Assembly (NCBI RefSeq): GCF_001870465.1
Contig: NZ_MDGK01000047.1
Location: 124,001 to 188,000 of the forward strand
Direction of reading: 5' to 3'
Length of the DNA stretch: 64,000 bases
Source of the DNA: Pseudomonas extremorientalis
GTDB lineage: Bacteria > Pseudomonadota > Gammaproteobacteria > Pseudomonadales > Pseudomonadaceae
Part shown: positions 1 to 11,854 of the stretch, piece by piece
How the letters are laid out: every line of letters starts with the position of its first letter
How positions within the stretch are numbered: the first letter of the stretch is position 1
Made by a program: the position numbers and the translations under genes
Notes under the pieces: model-generated
The model's database searches: none
The model's input: the letters and a program-made list of their open reading frames with translations, nothing else
What the model was told of the DNA's origin: nothing

Positions 1-1
1 T

Positions 2-1258
2 GCGCCATTGGCCGCTGCGGCGTCGCAAGCCCAGGCAGCCGCCGCACCGGCCGCCAGTGCGCCTGCTCCTGCTCCTGCTCCTGCACCGGCGTCATCCAAA
101 TCGTCTGCGAGAAAAAGCGCGCCAGAAAATGAAGAGCCGTCCCGCGACAGCTTTGACCCGATGGCAGGCGCCGCGTCCCAGCAAGCCCCGGTCCGCGCCG
201 AACAGCGCACCGTCCAGGTCGAAGGCGCGCTCAAGCACACCAGCTACCTGAACCGTACGTTCACCTTCGAGAACTTTGTCGAAGGTAAATCCAACCAGTT
301 GGCTCGCGCAGCCGCCTGGCAGGTCGCCGATAACCCCAAGCATGGTTACAACCCGCTCTTCCTTTATGGTGGCGTTGGCTTGGGTAAGACTCACTTGATG
401 CACGCTGTGGGTAACCACCTATTAAAGAAGAACCCGAATGCCAAGGTCGTGTACCTGCACTCGGAGCGTTTCGTGGCAGACATGGTCAAGGCCTTGCAGC
501 TCAACGCGATCAACGAGTTCAAGCGGTTCTACCGCTCGGTTGATGCGTTGCTGATCGATGACATTCAATTCTTTGCCCGTAAAGAGCGTTCCCAGGAAGA
601 GTTTTTCCACACCTTCAACGCCCTGCTCGAAGGTGGCCAGCAGGTCATCTTGACCAGCGACCGTTATCCGAAGGAAATCGAAGGCCTGGAAGAACGCCTG
701 AAGTCGCGCTTCGGCTGGGGCCTGACTGTTGCGGTAGAGCCGCCGGAGCTTGAAACCCGCGTCGCGATCCTGATGAAAAAGGCCGATCAGGCCAAAGTCG
801 ATCTGCCACACGATGCCGCCTTCTTTATCGCCCAACGCATCCGCTCCAACGTGCGTGAGCTCGAAGGTGCACTCAAGCGGGTCATCGCGCACTCACACTT
901 CATGGGCCGCGACATCACCATCGAGCTGATTCGCGAATCCCTCAAAGACTTGTTGGCGCTGCAGGACAAACTGGTGAGTGTGGATAACATCCAGCGCACC
1001 GTGGCCGAGTACTACAAGATCAAGATTTCCGACCTGTTGTCCAAGCGCCGTTCGCGCTCGGTTGCACGTCCCCGTCAGGTGGCCATGGCGCTCTCCAAGG
1101 AGTTGACCAACCACAGCCTGCCGGAAATCGGTGATGTGTTTGGCGGACGCGACCACACCACGGTCTTGCACGCGTGCCGCAAGATCAACGAACTTAAGGA
1201 ATCCGACGCGGATATTCGCGAGGACTACAAGAACCTGCTGCGTACACTGACTACTTGA
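2..1258 (+). CDS. dnaA: Chromosomal replication initiator DnaA (5' truncated by window)
   Basis: Binds DnaA boxes at oriC, forms an ATP-dependent filament and opens the duplex. The window starts inside the gene, so domain I and part of domain II are missing; the frame is open from base 2. Visible are an Ala/Pro-rich domain II linker, the AAA+ core with Walker [10 protein letters not shown] and Walker [10 protein letters not shown], and the C-terminal domain IV helix-turn-helix ending in the DnaA signature [15 protein letters not shown]. About 418 residues are present of the roughly 500 usual in Pseudomonas. dnaN follows after 38 bp, the classic operon order. The linker is encoded partly by tandem hexamers (65-82). 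Confidence 0.98.
   Translation, partial: APLAAAASQAQAAAAPAASAPAPAPAPAPASSKSSARKSAPENEEPSRDSFDPMAGAASQQAPVRAEQRTVQVEGALKHTSYLNRTFTFENFVEGKSNQLARAAAWQVADNPKHGYNPLFLYGGVGLGKTHLMHAVGNHLLKKNPNAKVVYLHSERFVADMVKALQLNAINEFKRFYRSVDALLIDDIQFFARKERSQEEFFHTFNALLEGGQQVILTSDRYPKEIEGLEERLKSRFGWGLTVAVEPPELETRVAILMKKADQAKVDLPHDAAFFIAQRIRSNVRELEGALKRVIAHSHFMGRDITIELIRESLKDLLALQDKLVSVDNIQRTVAEYYKIKISDLLSKRRSRSVARPRQVAMALSKELTNHSLPEIGDVFGGRDHTTVLHACRKINELKESDADIREDYKNLLRTLTT
65..82. repeat. GCTCCT hexamer tandem repeat in dnaA linker
   Basis: Three perfect GCTCCT units run in frame and are followed by a near copy, GCACC. They encode an Ala-Pro dipeptide string in the disordered domain II of DnaA. Unit-number change would alter linker length without shifting the frame. 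Confidence 0.7.
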
Positions 1259-1296
1259 TGACACCAGCGCAGCTTATTAAGGCAAGGGACTAGACC

Positions 1297-2400
1297 ATGC
1301 ATTTCACCATTCAACGCGAAGCCCTGTTGAAACCCCTGCAACTGGTCGCAGGCGTCGTCGAGCGCCGACAGACCTTGCCGGTGCTCTCTAACGTATTGCT
1401 GGTCGTCGAAGGCCAGCAATTGTCCCTGACCGGTACCGACCTGGAAGTCGAGCTGGTCGGCCGTGTACAGCTGGAAGAACCCGCCGAGCCTGGCGAGATC
1501 ACCGTGCCGGCGCGCAAGCTGATGGACATCTGCAAAAGCCTGCCGAACGATGCGTTGATCGACATCAAGGTTGATGAAGCCAAGTTGGTCGTCAAGGCCG
1601 GCCGCAGCCGCTTCACCTTGTCCACCTTGCCGGCAAATGATTTCCCGACGGTTGAAGAAGGCCCGGGTTCTCTGACGTGCAGCCTGGATCAGAGCAAGCT
1701 GCGTCGCTTGATCGAGCGCACCAGCTTCGCCATGGCTCAGCAGGATGTACGCTACTACCTCAACGGCATGCTGTTGGAAGTGTCGGAAGGTATTATCCGC
1801 GCGGTGGCCACCGACGGTCACCGTCTGGCGATGTGTTCGATGCGTGCCGATATCGGCCAACCGGATCGTCACCAGGTGATCGTGCCGCGCAAGGGTATCC
1901 TTGAGCTGGCGCGTCTGCTTACAGAGCCGGAAGGCAACGTCAGCATCGTGCTGGGGCAGCACCATATCCGCGCGACTACCGGCGAATTCACTTTCACTTC
2001 CAAGCTGGTTGACGGCAAGTTCCCGGATTACGAGCGCGTGTTGCCTAAAGGTGGCGACAAGCTGGTGCTGGGCGATCGCCAAGCGCTGCGTGAAGCGTTC
2101 AGCCGTACCGCGATCCTGTCCAACGAGAAGTACCGTGGTATCCGTCTGCAACTGGCCAACGGTCAGTTGAAAATCCAGGCGAACAACCCGGAGCAGGAAG
2201 AAGCGGAAGAAGAAGTGGGCGTTGACTACAACGGCGGTTCGCTGGAAATCGGCTTCAACGTGAGCTATCTGTTGGACGTACTGGGTGTGATGACCACCGA
2301 ACAGGTTCGTCTGATTCTGTCGGACTCCAATAGCAGCGCCCTGGTGCAGGAATCCGACAACGATGACTCGGCTTACGTAGTCATGCCGATGCGCCTGTAA
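1297..2400 (+). CDS. dnaN: DNA polymerase III beta sliding clamp
   Basis: Ring-shaped processivity clamp that tethers Pol III and other partners to DNA; dimeric, three similar domains per subunit. The 367 residues match the family length, and the protein starts with the familiar MHFTIQREALLKPLQ and ends with the conserved VVMPMRL tail that forms part of the partner-binding pocket. The start is supported by AAGGGA upstream. It sits 38 bp after dnaA and 20 bp before recF, so co-transcription is likely. Confidence 0.98.
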   Translation: MHFTIQREALLKPLQLVAGVVERRQTLPVLSNVLLVVEGQQLSLTGTDLEVELVGRVQLEEPAEPGEITVPARKLMDICKSLPNDALIDIKVDEAKLVVKAGRSRFTLSTLPANDFPTVEEGPGSLTCSLDQSKLRRLIERTSFAMAQQDVRYYLNGMLLEVSEGIIRAVATDGHRLAMCSMRADIGQPDRHQVIVPRKGILELARLLTEPEGNVSIVLGQHHIRATTGEFTFTSKLVDGKFPDYERVLPKGGDKLVLGDRQALREAFSRTAILSNEKYRGIRLQLANGQLKIQANNPEQEEAEEEVGVDYNGGSLEIGFNVSYLLDVLGVMTTEQVRLILSDSNSSALVQESDNDDSAYVVMPMRL

Positions 2401-2420
2401 CCATGCTCAGCAGAAGCTAG

Positions 2421-5946
<3,526 letters not shown>

Positions 5947-5969
5947 TTCTGATAGTCTGCTGAACCCAA

Positions 5970-5998
5970 AAGGCCAACGCTATGCGTTGGCCTTTTTT
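5970..5998 (+). terminator. Rho-independent terminator of gyrB
   Basis: A perfect stem AAGGCCAACGC / GCGTTGGCCTT with loop TAT is followed by a T-run to 5998. It starts 24 bp after the gyrB stop. Confidence 0.9.
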
Positions 5999-6026
5999 AT
6001 TGGGTGAATATCCGCTGTCTGCTGAA

Positions 6027-6042
6027 TGCTCCACGTGGAACA
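6027..6042. other. parS: parS-like site with one mismatch, copy 3
   Basis: The sequence is TGCTCCACGTGGAACA, which differs from the 16-bp consensus by C for T at the third position. It lies between the gyrB terminator and the 3' end of the response regulator gene. The central CCACGTGG and the right half-site are intact, so ParB binding is plausible. Confidence 0.75.
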
Positions 6043-6051
6043 TTCTGGTTT

Positions 6052-6777
6052 TCAGCCCTGTTGCGAGGGCACCGCTACACTTTCCAATCGGTAACCGTAC
6101 CCATAGATCGTCAACAGCTGCCACCCCCTATCCGCGGTCAGTCCCAACTTATTACGCAGTCGATAGATATGCGTATCGAGCGGCCGCGACGACACCATTT
6201 CTTCGTGGGTCCAAAACCGCTCATAGAGATACTCTCGGGAAAGCGGTCGGGCCAGGTTGGCAAACAAGCAACTGGCCAGACGGTACTCGCGTTCGGTGAG
6301 GTTGATCGGTTTGCCCGCCCGGGTCACGGTCAACTCCGCATCATCAAAGGTCAGGTCGTTGAAGCTCTGCACTTCATGGTTGGCTGATTTCTGCAGGCCG
6401 TGGCGACGTAGAACCGCCGTCACCCTCGCCTTCAGTTCATTGGGACGGAAGGGCTTGCTGACATAATCATCGGCACCACTGTTCAGCGCAGTGACGATAT
6501 CGCTCTCTGCATCGCGGCTGGTCAGCATGATGACCGCAGGCGGCGACTCCATGTGTTCACGGGTCCAGCGCAACAGAGCAATACCGCTGATATCCGGCAA
6601 TTGCCAATCGAGTATCAACAGGTCGAAGGTTTCCCGGCGCAATTGGCGTAGCAGGTCTTCACCGCGTTCGAAGCAGTGCAGGGTCCAGGGTTGTTCGGCG
6701 GTGCTGGGGATTTGTCGCAGTGTCTGTTCCACCCGTCGCAGTTCCGCGGGTTCGTCATCCAGTATTGCGACACGCAT
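6052..6777 (-). CDS. OmpR-family two-component response regulator
   Basis: A DNA-binding regulator of 241 residues. The receiver domain (about residues 1-120) shows the acidic pair Asp7-Asp8, phospho-acceptor Asp57 in LLILDWQLPD, a switch Ser/Thr in MLTSRDA and Lys108 in YVSKPF. A winged-helix effector domain follows (about 140-235), containing LTEREYRLASCLF. The start is supported by AAAGGA upstream. It is divergent from the FecR-domain gene and the CHASE2 kinase gene (7065-10280), the probable cognate sensor, and converges on gyrB. Its targets are unknown; the divergent promoter region 6778-7064 is the first place to look. The family is certain, the pairing is inferred from position. Confidence 0.93.
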   Translation of the reverse strand: MRVAILDDEPAELRRVEQTLRQIPSTAEQPWTLHCFERGEDLLRQLRRETFDLLILDWQLPDISGIALLRWTREHMESPPAVIMLTSRDAESDIVTALNSGADDYVSKPFRPNELKARVTAVLRRHGLQKSANHEVQSFNDLTFDDAELTVTRAGKPINLTEREYRLASCLFANLARPLSREYLYERFWTHEEMVSSRPLDTHIYRLRNKLGLTADRGWQLLTIYGYGYRLESVAVPSQQG

Positions 6778-7064
6778 GGGTGGGTCCTTTCTTCTTGAAA
6801 AATACGGCAGCCGTCAGCCGGGTTAGTGATGGGCACGTACTGCGCAGATGCCGGTCTCTGAATCTGAAGAATTGTGTTCAGATCCGTCGACCCCTTGGAT
6901 CTCTCGGTACGCTGGCATCAATGTGCGATTAACCCATTGAAAGTCCTTGATACCGATGTGGGAAAGATACCGGCTCCCGCCCATAAGGAAAAGGATCAGC
7001 CGACGCATGCGCTGCCGTACACTCCTGCGTGCTGGTGTCAGATACCTTCTGGAACCCAATCTTG

Positions 7065-7997
7065 ATGAGCACCATGATCCTTTCTTCGAACCGCCTGTGC
7101 CGCGCCCTCCCCTCATTGTTGATCATGGCTGTCGGTTCTGCAGGGGCGGTTGGCAAGACGCGCACGCCTTATATCGATGATCACATGCTGTGTCGCCCCC
7201 AGCCCCTGCCGGCGGTGGTTCAGCATCTCACCGGGGAAGCCTGGAAAATTGATACCAAGGGCCAGGCGAGCCTTTTGCTGGAAGGCATGACCATTGATGA
7301 ACAGGAAGGCGTGAAGACCTCGGCGTCGGCGTTTGTCAGCCTGTTGCTCGGTGACGGATCCCGCGTGGTGTTGCCCGCAAGTTCACAGGTTCGATTGCAT
7401 CTGGAGCGCAAGCTGTCGATTCCCCAGGTTGTACTCGAACAAGGTCAGGCGGAAGCGTATGTGATCAAGCGTACCAGCGACCATGATCGTTTTCAGATCG
7501 TGACCCCCGTGGGGGTGTTGGGCGTACGCGGCACGCATTTCCGGGTGCGTAACGACGCAGAGCAATCGCTGCTCGAAGTGTTGGATGGGCAGGTTGCCGT
7601 CAGCCGCGAGGCGAAAAACCAGCCGATGGAACAGGAGGTAAAAATCGGTGCCCGGCAAGGTCTGCTGTTCAGGAAGCAGGGAGACCTGAAACCGGTTGAG
7701 CTACTTGCTGCACCGAAGCTCGTGGGTCAGGACGGCCAGAAAGGCGATGCGCCGGTCTGGAGCCTGTACCTCCGGCCTTTGCCCGGAGCCCAGCGATACC
7801 GGGCACAGGTCGCTACCGACAAAGCCTTCATGGACATCAAGCAGGAAAACTTTTCCAGTGCGCCGAAAATGAGCTTCACTGGGCTCAAAGCCTCGTTCTA
7901 CCACGTGCGCCTTTCGGCCTACGATGAAAACGGGCTGGAGGGAGAAACCGGGGTCTATGACATCTTTTACTACCCACCCACCACCCAGGCACATTGA
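7065..7997 (+). CDS. FecR-domain exported protein
   Basis: A protein of 310 residues, probably periplasmic. I chose ATG 7065 because it gives an N-terminus with basic residues followed by a hydrophobic stretch (LPSLLIMAVGSAGAVG), a plausible signal peptide; an earlier in-frame start at 7029 gives 322 residues. A FecR-like beta domain spans about residues 80-190, including VVLPASSQVRLHLE and the strongly conserved TPVGVLGVRGTHFRV. The C-terminal third resembles an Fn3-like repeat (RPLPGAQRYRAQVATD, FYHVRLSAYDENG). Three bases separate it from the CHASE2 kinase, so the two are co-translated. It is likely an envelope input or partner protein for the kinase; the ligand is unknown. It is not a canonical anti-sigma factor because no ECF sigma gene is adjacent. 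Confidence 0.85.
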   Translation: MSTMILSSNRLCRALPSLLIMAVGSAGAVGKTRTPYIDDHMLCRPQPLPAVVQHLTGEAWKIDTKGQASLLLEGMTIDEQEGVKTSASAFVSLLLGDGSRVVLPASSQVRLHLERKLSIPQVVLEQGQAEAYVIKRTSDHDRFQIVTPVGVLGVRGTHFRVRNDAEQSLLEVLDGQVAVSREAKNQPMEQEVKIGARQGLLFRKQGDLKPVELLAAPKLVGQDGQKGDAPVWSLYLRPLPGAQRYRAQVATDKAFMDIKQENFSSAPKMSFTGLKASFYHVRLSAYDENGLEGETGVYDIFYYPPTTQAH

Positions 7998-8000
7998 CCT

Positions 8001-10280
8001 ATGAAGCTCTGGGGCAAGACCGAAAAACGCCAGCCCACCCATGCCCAGCGCCTGTTTCATGGCCTGGTGCGCGAGTGGTTGTGGATCGGGTTGCTGTTGC
8101 TGCCTGTTACCGTCTATCTGTCGTTGAGCCCAGGCCTGGCGTTGAATAATCCGCTGTACGACAGCCTTCGGCGCCTTACCCCGCTTCCTGTAGACCCGCG
8201 CATCCTGCTGGTGACCATTGATGACGCCAGCCTGAAGAAGCTTGGCCAGTGGCCCTGGCCACGCAGCTTGCACGCCGACCTGATCGACCGCCTCAGCGCC
8301 AGTCAACCGGCGGGTATCCTCTTCGATGTGATCTTCAGTGAGCCCGGCGATCCCGCCAATGACATACGCTTGGCCGAAGCGGTATGCAATGCAGGCAACG
8401 TCTTGCTGCCTCTGGTACGTGAGGGCACTTCAAGTTATAGCCAGCCCGGTGGTCAGATGCTGGCGTTGCATAAGTGCGCCAAGGGCGTGGGCCACATCAA
8501 TGTCGAAGCGGACAGCGACGGCGTGGTCCGCAGCCTGTATCTACGTGAAGGCCCTCCCGAGACGACGGCACCGCAACTGGCCTGGCTGGCCTATGAGATG
8601 AGCGGCGAGCTATCGGACATGCCGGGCGAGCCGCAGCAGGCGATCGCACAACACTGGCACCGTGAACACGCCATCCGCATCCCGTTTATCGCACCCCATA
8701 CCCATTTCCCCAGCGTGTCCTACGTCAGCGTATTGCGCGGTGAGGTTCCTCCCGAGCAGCTACGAGGCCGCCTGATCCTGGTGGGTTCAACGGCTTCCGG
8801 TATGGGGGATCGGTTCGTCACCCCCCTCTCCTCCACGGTCGGTACAACGGCGGGTGTGGAAATCCAGGCAAATGTGCTCAACGGCTTGCTGCAAGGTCGC
8901 AGCATTGTCGACCTGCCGGGCTGGCTCGCGGCGCTGATGGCGACCTCCCTGGTGGCATTGTTGCTGGGCCTGCTGCTCTATCGCCCGCGCTATGCACTGT
9001 GGATGACCCTGGGCTGCATGATCGCTGCGTTGCTCGGCGCCTGGGCCTTGTTGCGCCTGGGCCACTGGTGGTCGCCAGCCGCGTGTCTGATTGGTTTGCT
9101 GCTCAGCTACCTGATCTGGAACTGGCGTCGCCTGAGCGTGATCCTCGCCTACTTCGGCTGGGAGTTGGCGCGCCTGGATAACGAACCCAAAGTCCTGCCC
9201 GAACGCCGCCGTGCGCCCGCCAGCAAAGGCGACGTGCTGCAAGCGCGTATCTTTGCCCTGGAGCAGGCCGTAAGCCGCACGCGGGATACGCGGCGCTTCA
9301 TGGCCGATGGCCTGGAGTGCCTGCCGGTAGCGACGCTGATTACCGACCCCATGGGTAACATCCTGCTGGCCAACCGCATTGCCCGCGAGGTGTTCGGCAA
9401 TGACCTGGTCACCGAAAACCTGCTGGAACAATTGGCCGACCTGGGCTACCCGCCGCTGCACAATGGCGTGCGCCCCGCCCTCTCGGCGCTGGAGCTGGTC
9501 GAGTTCCGCGACATCCATCAACGCAGCCTGCGCATGGAATTGGCACCCTTGCTGCCGGCCGAAGGTGATGTTGCACTGGGCTGGCTGTTGAGCCTGACGG
9601 ATTTGAGCAAGGAGCGTGATGCGCAACAGCACCGCGAAACCATGTTGCGTTTCCTCTCTCATGACTTGCGTGCACCGCACTCGGCGATCCTCGCGCTGCT
9701 GGATGTGCATAACGGCGAGTCCCCAGTCTTCGCCCAGATAGAACAACAGGTTCGCCGCGCCCTGGGCCTTACCGAATCTTTCGTGCAACTGGCGAAGGCC
9801 GAAGCTGACGGTTACCAGTTCCAGCCGACGCTGTTTGCGATGTTGGTGATGGACGCCTTTGATCAGGTGGCGCTGATCGCCCAGCTCAAGGGGATCCACC
9901 TGGTTCATGATCTGGATGAGGCCGACGAGGGCATGGTCTCCGCTGACCAGTCGCTGCTCACTCGTGCGTTGTTCAATGTGCTGGAGAACGCGATCAAATA
10001 CTCCTCTTCCGGTACCACCGTCAGGTTGCGGCACAGCAGTGCGCAGGGCTGGTTGGAATGCCGTATCAGCGACCAGGGGCCGGGGATTGCGGCAGAGGAT
10101 TTGCCGGAGCTATTCAGCCAATACCGGCGCTTTGAGTCCGCTCAGGGGAGTGAAGGATTGGGGTTGGGGTTGACCATGGTCAAGGCGGTAGTCGAGCGCC
10201 ACGGTGGACATATCCGTTGCGAAAGCGTGGTAGGCAAAGGCACCACGTTCAGCCTGCAACTACCCCTGCTGGAAGACTGA
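8001..10280 (+). CDS. CHASE2-domain sensor histidine kinase
   Basis: A membrane sensor kinase of 759 residues. A transmembrane helix at about residues 29-48 leads to a periplasmic CHASE2 domain (about 50-300, with RILLVTIDDASLKKLGQWPW). Three closely spaced helices follow (about 310-375), then a PAS-like domain (about 430-530). The dimerisation domain has His554 in FLSHDLRAPHSA. The ATPase domain carries ENAIKYSS, DQGPGIA and GLGLGLTMV. All catalytic boxes are present. It is translated with the upstream FecR-domain gene and probably phosphorylates the divergent OmpR-type regulator. The stimulus is unknown. It is followed by a strong bidirectional terminator. Confidence 0.93.
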   Translation: MKLWGKTEKRQPTHAQRLFHGLVREWLWIGLLLLPVTVYLSLSPGLALNNPLYDSLRRLTPLPVDPRILLVTIDDASLKKLGQWPWPRSLHADLIDRLSASQPAGILFDVIFSEPGDPANDIRLAEAVCNAGNVLLPLVREGTSSYSQPGGQMLALHKCAKGVGHINVEADSDGVVRSLYLREGPPETTAPQLAWLAYEMSGELSDMPGEPQQAIAQHWHREHAIRIPFIAPHTHFPSVSYVSVLRGEVPPEQLRGRLILVGSTASGMGDRFVTPLSSTVGTTAGVEIQANVLNGLLQGRSIVDLPGWLAALMATSLVALLLGLLLYRPRYALWMTLGCMIAALLGAWALLRLGHWWSPAACLIGLLLSYLIWNWRRLSVILAYFGWELARLDNEPKVLPERRRAPASKGDVLQARIFALEQAVSRTRDTRRFMADGLECLPVATLITDPMGNILLANRIAREVFGNDLVTENLLEQLADLGYPPLHNGVRPALSALELVEFRDIHQRSLRMELAPLLPAEGDVALGWLLSLTDLSKERDAQQHRETMLRFLSHDLRAPHSAILALLDVHNGESPVFAQIEQQVRRALGLTESFVQLAKAEADGYQFQPTLFAMLVMDAFDQVALIAQLKGIHLVHDLDEADEGMVSADQSLLTRALFNVLENAIKYSSSGTTVRLRHSSAQGWLECRISDQGPGIAAEDLPELFSQYRRFESAQGSEGLGLGLTMVKAVVERHGGHIRCESVVGKGTTFSLQLPLLED

Positions 10281-10301
10281 AAAAACGTACTTTTCTGCTG
10301 T

Positions 10302-10339
10302 GCATAAAAAACCGGTCGCAAGGACCGGTTTTTTTATGC
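10302..10339. terminator. Bidirectional intrinsic terminator after the sensor kinase gene
   Basis: The arms GCATAAAAAACCGGTC and its near-perfect complement flank a GCAAG loop. An A-run on one side and a T-run on the other allow termination in both directions. It starts 22 bp after the kinase stop and also faces the 3' end of the acyltransferase gene. Confidence 0.88.
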
Positions 10340-10448
10340 GGAAAAAACTTATGCACCTTTTCCGAGATTTTATGAGCTTGGGAAATATGCAATAAAATCA
10401 GGCTGTTATGATTAAAAAAGCGCAATTCGCCAACAAACCGTACACAGG

Positions 10449-10457
10449 TTATCCACA
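10449..10457 (+). promoter_or_regulatory. DnaA-box-like 9-mer
   Basis: TTATCCACA matches the strong DnaA-box consensus exactly. It is isolated, lies next to an A+T-rich stretch (about 10340-10445) and sits just past the 3' end of the acyltransferase gene. Function is unproven. Confidence 0.4.
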
Positions 10458-10462
10458 GATGC

Positions 10463-11233
10463 TCAGATCACCGGCGTGTCGACCACAACAGGCTCTGGCG
10501 GCAGCGAACCCATTGCCCGTTGCTGCGCTTCATTCCACGCCTGAGCGCGGTCATTCAGCGCTGCAATGGCACGTGGGCCTTCACCTTCTGCGTACATCGG
10601 TTCGCCAATCACCACGGTGATGATGCCTTCGCGCTTGGCCCATCCGGTCTTTGGCCAGAACTTGCCGGCGTTATGGGCAATCGGCAGCACGGGCAAGTTT
10701 GCGTTGACTGCCAAAGCCGTACCCCCGCGTGAGAACTTGCCTACGGTGCCGTAGGGCACGCGAGTCCCTTCCGGGAAGATCAGTACCCACACGTTATCCT
10801 TGAGCAGTTCATCGCCCTTCTTGGCCACGTGCTTGAGCGCTGCCTTGGGGTTGTCGCGGTCGATGGCGATAGGACGCAACATGGCCATGGCCCAGCCGAA
10901 GAACGGCACATACAGCAACTCACGCTTGAGCACCTGGCTCAACGGCGAGAAGTACGCCGAGAGAAAGAACGTCTCCCAAGTGCTCTGGTGGTTCGACAGA
11001 ATCACGCACGGCTGGTCCGGGACATTTTCCGCGCCCCTGATCTCGAAGCGGATGTTCAGGAACACCTTGGTCAGCCACAGCGCGCAACGGCACCAGTAAA
11101 CGTTGATGAAGCGATAGCGCGCCTTGAACGGCAAGAAGGGCGCAATAAAAAAGCTCAGGGTGCACCAGAGAAACGAACTGGTGCCCAACAGCAGGTAAAA
11201 GAAAAAGGTTCTGATGGCCTGCAAAATCGACAT
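10463..11233 (-). CDS. plsC: 1-acyl-sn-glycerol-3-phosphate acyltransferase (PlsC/HdtS family)
   Basis: Acylates lysophosphatidic acid to phosphatidic acid at the inner membrane. The 256 residues start at MSILQAIRTFF, giving an N-terminal membrane segment (TFFFYLLLGTSSFLWCTLSFF). The acyltransferase motif is NHQSTWE (HX4E form), followed by FPEGTRVPYG. A further upstream start would add 42 residues unlike the family. Position after gmhB and glyS is conserved (PA0005 in P. aeruginosa). In P. fluorescens F113 the homologue next to glyS was described as HdtS, reported to direct acyl-homoserine-lactone synthesis, so a quorum-signal role has been proposed; the lipid activity is the safer call. Confidence 0.93.
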   Translation of the reverse strand: MSILQAIRTFFFYLLLGTSSFLWCTLSFFIAPFLPFKARYRFINVYWCRCALWLTKVFLNIRFEIRGAENVPDQPCVILSNHQSTWETFFLSAYFSPLSQVLKRELLYVPFFGWAMAMLRPIAIDRDNPKAALKHVAKKGDELLKDNVWVLIFPEGTRVPYGTVGKFSRGGTALAVNANLPVLPIAHNAGKFWPKTGWAKREGIITVVIGEPMYAEGEGPRAIAALNDRAQAWNEAQQRAMGSLPPEPVVVDTPVI

Positions 11234-11315
11234 GGCGGCATTTACCGTTGCGGGACAACGCCCGCCTGTTAAAAGCGCACTCCCGAACAGTCCTTGGTCA
11301 GGAAGTCGAGGGCGG

Positions 11316-11852
11316 CTAGTTGTTGATAAGTTCTGCGGCAACGGCCGCCAGATCGTCAAAAATCAAGGTGCCTACCGGCAGGTTTTTCGCCTGGGTCTTT
11401 TCGCCTTTCCCGGTCTTGACCAAAACTGGCTGAGAGTCGACGGCTTTGGCCGCCTCCAGGTCACCGAGGCTGTCCCCGACGAACCATAGCCCAGCCAAGG
11501 GCACCTTGTAATGTTCTGCAATGGTTTTCAACATGCCAGGCTTGGGTTTGCGGCAATTGCAGCCCTCATCCGGCCCGTGGGGGCAGTACACCACCAGCCC
11601 CACCTCACCGCCCTGCTCGGCCACCAGTGCACGCAGGCGTGCGTGCATGGCGTCCAGGGTGGCGATGTCGTAGTACCCGCGAGCAATTCCGGACTGGTTG
11701 GTGGCGATCGCCACCGTCCAGCCGGCTTTGCTCAACTGCGCGATGGCCTCGATGGAGCCGGGCAGTGGAATCCATTCCGCCACCGACTTGATGTAAGCGT
11801 CGGAGTCGTAGTTGATCACCCCGTCCCGATCGAGAATCAGCAGTTTCAACAT
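11316..11852 (-). CDS. gmhB: D-glycero-beta-D-manno-heptose 1,7-bisphosphate 7-phosphatase
   Basis: HAD phosphatase that makes heptose 1-phosphate for the LPS inner core precursor ADP-heptose. The 178 residues match the family. The nucleophile motif is LILDRDGVIN, the second motif is ATNQSG, and a zinc site appears as CPHGPDEGCNCRKPKPGM. It lies two bases after the glyS stop, consistent with translation coupling in a glyQ-glyS-gmhB-plsC operon. YaeD is an older name. Confidence 0.96.
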   Translation of the reverse strand: MLKLLILDRDGVINYDSDAYIKSVAEWIPLPGSIEAIAQLSKAGWTVAIATNQSGIARGYYDIATLDAMHARLRALVAEQGGEVGLVVYCPHGPDEGCNCRKPKPGMLKTIAEHYKVPLAGLWFVGDSLGDLEAAKAVDSQPVLVKTGKGEKTQAKNLPVGTLIFDDLAAVAAELINN

Positions 11853-11854
11853 GG

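Noticed and set aside
7029-7064. Longer N-terminus for the FecR-domain protein
   Set aside because: The added 12 residues precede a good signal-peptide start at 7065 and do not look like an export signal.
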